From Actinomycetales bacterium (lineage in GTDB: Bacteria; Actinomycetota; Actinomycetes; Actinomycetales; BWSM-131): a stretch of 5,707 bases of DNA. The stretch covers positions 1 through 5,707 of the forward strand of contig JASBSH010000440.1 in NCBI GenBank assembly GCA_030149025.1, written 5' to 3'. Positions within the stretch are counted from its first letter, which is position 1; each line of letters begins with the position of its first letter. Under the pieces are notes generated by a model. It saw only the letters and a list, made by a program, of their open reading frames with translations. It ran no database searches and had not been told where the DNA came from. Shown one piece after another: positions 4,560-5,707 of this stretch. A program made the position numbers and the translations under genes.

Positions 4560-5707
4560 TCAGCCGGCGTCCAGCGCCTCCACGGCGCGAGTGAGTGACG
4601 CGGTGTGCCGGTCCACGTCGCCCTCCGTCGTCGCAGGACACATCAAGACCATGTTGTGGAACGGCGTCAGCAGCAGCCCGTCGTTGATGGCCGCCAGGTG
4701 TAGGTACTGCTGCAGCGCGAAGTCGTCGGCTGCCGCCGCCGCTGCCCCGTCCACCGGCGGCTGCTGGGAGAAGGCGTACTCCGCCCGGCACCCGAGCCGT
4801 GTCACGTGCCACGGCAGCTGGTGGGCGTCGATCACCGACTGCACTCCCTGCGTCCACCGTTCCGCCATCACTTCCATGTGCGAGAACGCCTCTGGTGTCA
4901 GGACCCCCGTGAGCGTGGCTCGTACCGCCGCCATCGACAGGGCGTTGCCGGCAAGGGTCCCGCCGACACCCCCGACGTCGATGTCCTCGAGGTGGACGGA
5001 CCTCTGCACCCGGTCAGCGAGGTCCGCCCGCATCCCGAACGCGGCGGCCGGGACTCCACCGCCGATCGTCTTGCCCACCACCACCGCGTCCGGGGACAGC
5101 CCCCAGGCCGAGGTGCAGCCACCGGGGCCGGCACAGAGGGTGTGTGTCTCGTCCAGGATCAGGACGACGCCGTGCCGGTCGCAGAGCTCCCGCAACGTCT
5201 CGTGGTACCCGGGTTCGGGCAGCACGATGCCGATGTTCGTCATCGCCGGCTCGATCAGCACACAGGCGATCTCACCACTGCCCAGGGCATGCTCCAGCGC
5301 GGCGACGTCGTTGAAGGGGACGACGACCGTCGTCTCCGCCGGGTCCACCGGCGGGCCGATGTTCCCGCGTCGGGGGACGACGGCCCCGTCGGCGTCGAGC
5401 GTCGCGAAGGTCTCGTCCACCGTGCCGTGGTAGCAGTAGTCGACCATCAGCACCTTCGGCCGTCCGGTGACGTGCCTGGCGTAACGGATCAGGTGCCGGT
5501 TCGCGTCCGTGGCGGACAAGGTGAACTGCCACATGGGCAGACCGAACCGGCGGCTGAGCTCCTCGGCCGCGGTGGCGGCGTCCTCGGTGGGCAGCATGGC
5601 GGTCAGCCCACGACCGACCTGCTCACGCACCGCCGCGACCGTGGCGGCGGGGGAGTGCCCTGTCATCGCACCCGTGTCCCCGAGGCACAGATCGACGTGG
5701 TCGATAC
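4560..5707 (-). CDS. Class III PLP-dependent aminotransferase, N terminus beyond the right edge
   Basis: Fold-type I, class III (omega/GSA-aminomutase-like) aminotransferase. The frame is open to the window edge: upstream of the Met at 5666 it still reads IDHVDLCLGDTGAMTGHSPA, the normal family N-terminal region, so 5666 is an internal Met and the true start is outside. Visible landmarks are LPTEDAATAAEELSRRFGLP, the substrate/cofactor region WQFTLSATDANRHLIRYARH, YCYHGTVDETF, the Asp that binds the pyridine nitrogen in VVLILDETHTLCAG, the Schiff-base Lys in AVVVGKTIGGGVPAAAFG, and the conserved GGTLAGNALSMAAVRATL. The C terminus (TPFHNMVLMCPATTEGDVDR) is complete, giving 382 residues here of the usual 430-460. 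The family transfers an amino group between an amino-acid or amine donor and a keto acid or aldehyde, or isomerises glutamate-1-semialdehyde; the exact substrate cannot be read from the sequence. The order is normal and no lesion is seen. Confidence 0.93.
   Translation of the reverse strand, partial: IDHVDLCLGDTGAMTGHSPAATVAAVREQVGRGLTAMLPTEDAATAAEELSRRFGLPMWQFTLSATDANRHLIRYARHVTGRPKVLMVDYCYHGTVDETFATLDADGAVVPRRGNIGPPVDPAETTVVVPFNDVAALEHALGSGEIACVLIEPAMTNIGIVLPEPGYHETLRELCDRHGVVLILDETHTLCAGPGGCTSAWGLSPDAVVVGKTIGGGVPAAAFGMRADLADRVQRSVHLEDIDVGGVGGTLAGNALSMAAVRATLTGVLTPEAFSHMEVMAERWTQGVQSVIDAHQLPWHVTRLGCRAEYAFSQQPPVDGAAAAAADDFALQQYLHLAAINDGLLLTPFHNMVLMCPATTEGDVDRHTASLTRAVEALDAG

Noticed and set aside
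4536..4570. Possible terminator around the GCGGCCGC palindrome at 4552-4559
   Set aside because: The palindrome cannot form a loop by itself, flanking bases do not extend a stem, and no T-run follows on either strand.
3917..4594. 225-codon plus-strand frame across the glycosyltransferase N terminus and the small membrane-protein gene
   Set aside because: It crosses two well-supported genes and the promoter gap between them and has low-complexity composition.
4591..5433. 280-codon plus-strand frame opposite the aminotransferase
   Set aside because: Ser/Thr/Pro-rich antisense translation without domain features, whereas the minus strand carries all aminotransferase landmarks.
1..5707. CRISPR array, tRNA, rRNA or riboswitch
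   Set aside because: No regularly spaced repeats, cloverleaf-like segment or known aptamer core was recognised by reading both strands.

Overview
The window looks like high-GC actinobacterial DNA. It is strongly GC-rich, uses GTG starts, and its recognisable proteins (an IS701-type transposase, a DUF6431-type zinc-ribbon protein, a DUF3099-type membrane protein, a cellulose-synthase-like glycosyltransferase) are typical of that phylum. No gene fixes the genus. The window is an accessory, insertion-sequence-rich stretch that runs into more ordinary chromosomal genes on the right.

Layout. (1) 1-874, minus: the N-terminal 291 residues of an IS701-family DDE transposase that continues off the left edge; its element probably ends near 920-955. 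(2) 955-1373: no convincing gene, apart from a weak 38-codon ORF with a good ribosome-binding site and two strong GC palindromes. (3) 1374-1691, plus: a small conserved-looking protein of unknown function whose C-terminal end lies in another frame, so it appears frameshifted. (4) About 1724-1965: a probable right end of an IS21-family element, with paired short repeats followed by the C-terminal remnant of an IstB-like ATPase on the minus strand. (5) 2256-3400, plus: two genes of another transposon type, an intact Cys4 zinc-ribbon/HTH protein and a transposase that keeps only its N-terminal DNA-binding part. (6) 3405-4193, minus: a membrane GT2 glycosyltransferase that keeps its N-terminal half and loses the rest at the same point where the transposase stops. 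(7) 4290-4535, plus: a small two-helix membrane protein. (8) 4560 to the right edge, minus: a class III PLP-dependent aminotransferase whose N terminus lies outside the window.

The genes do not form one pathway. The left 60 percent reads as layered remains of at least three unrelated insertion elements. The clearest event is the scar at about 3362-3405, where transposase and glycosyltransferase are both cut and face each other tail to tail. The small membrane-protein gene and the aminotransferase are convergent, with only 24 bases between their stops. I see no complete, convincing new biological system. The best leads are the DUF6431-plus-transposase pair, the double-truncation scar, and the frameshifted small protein.
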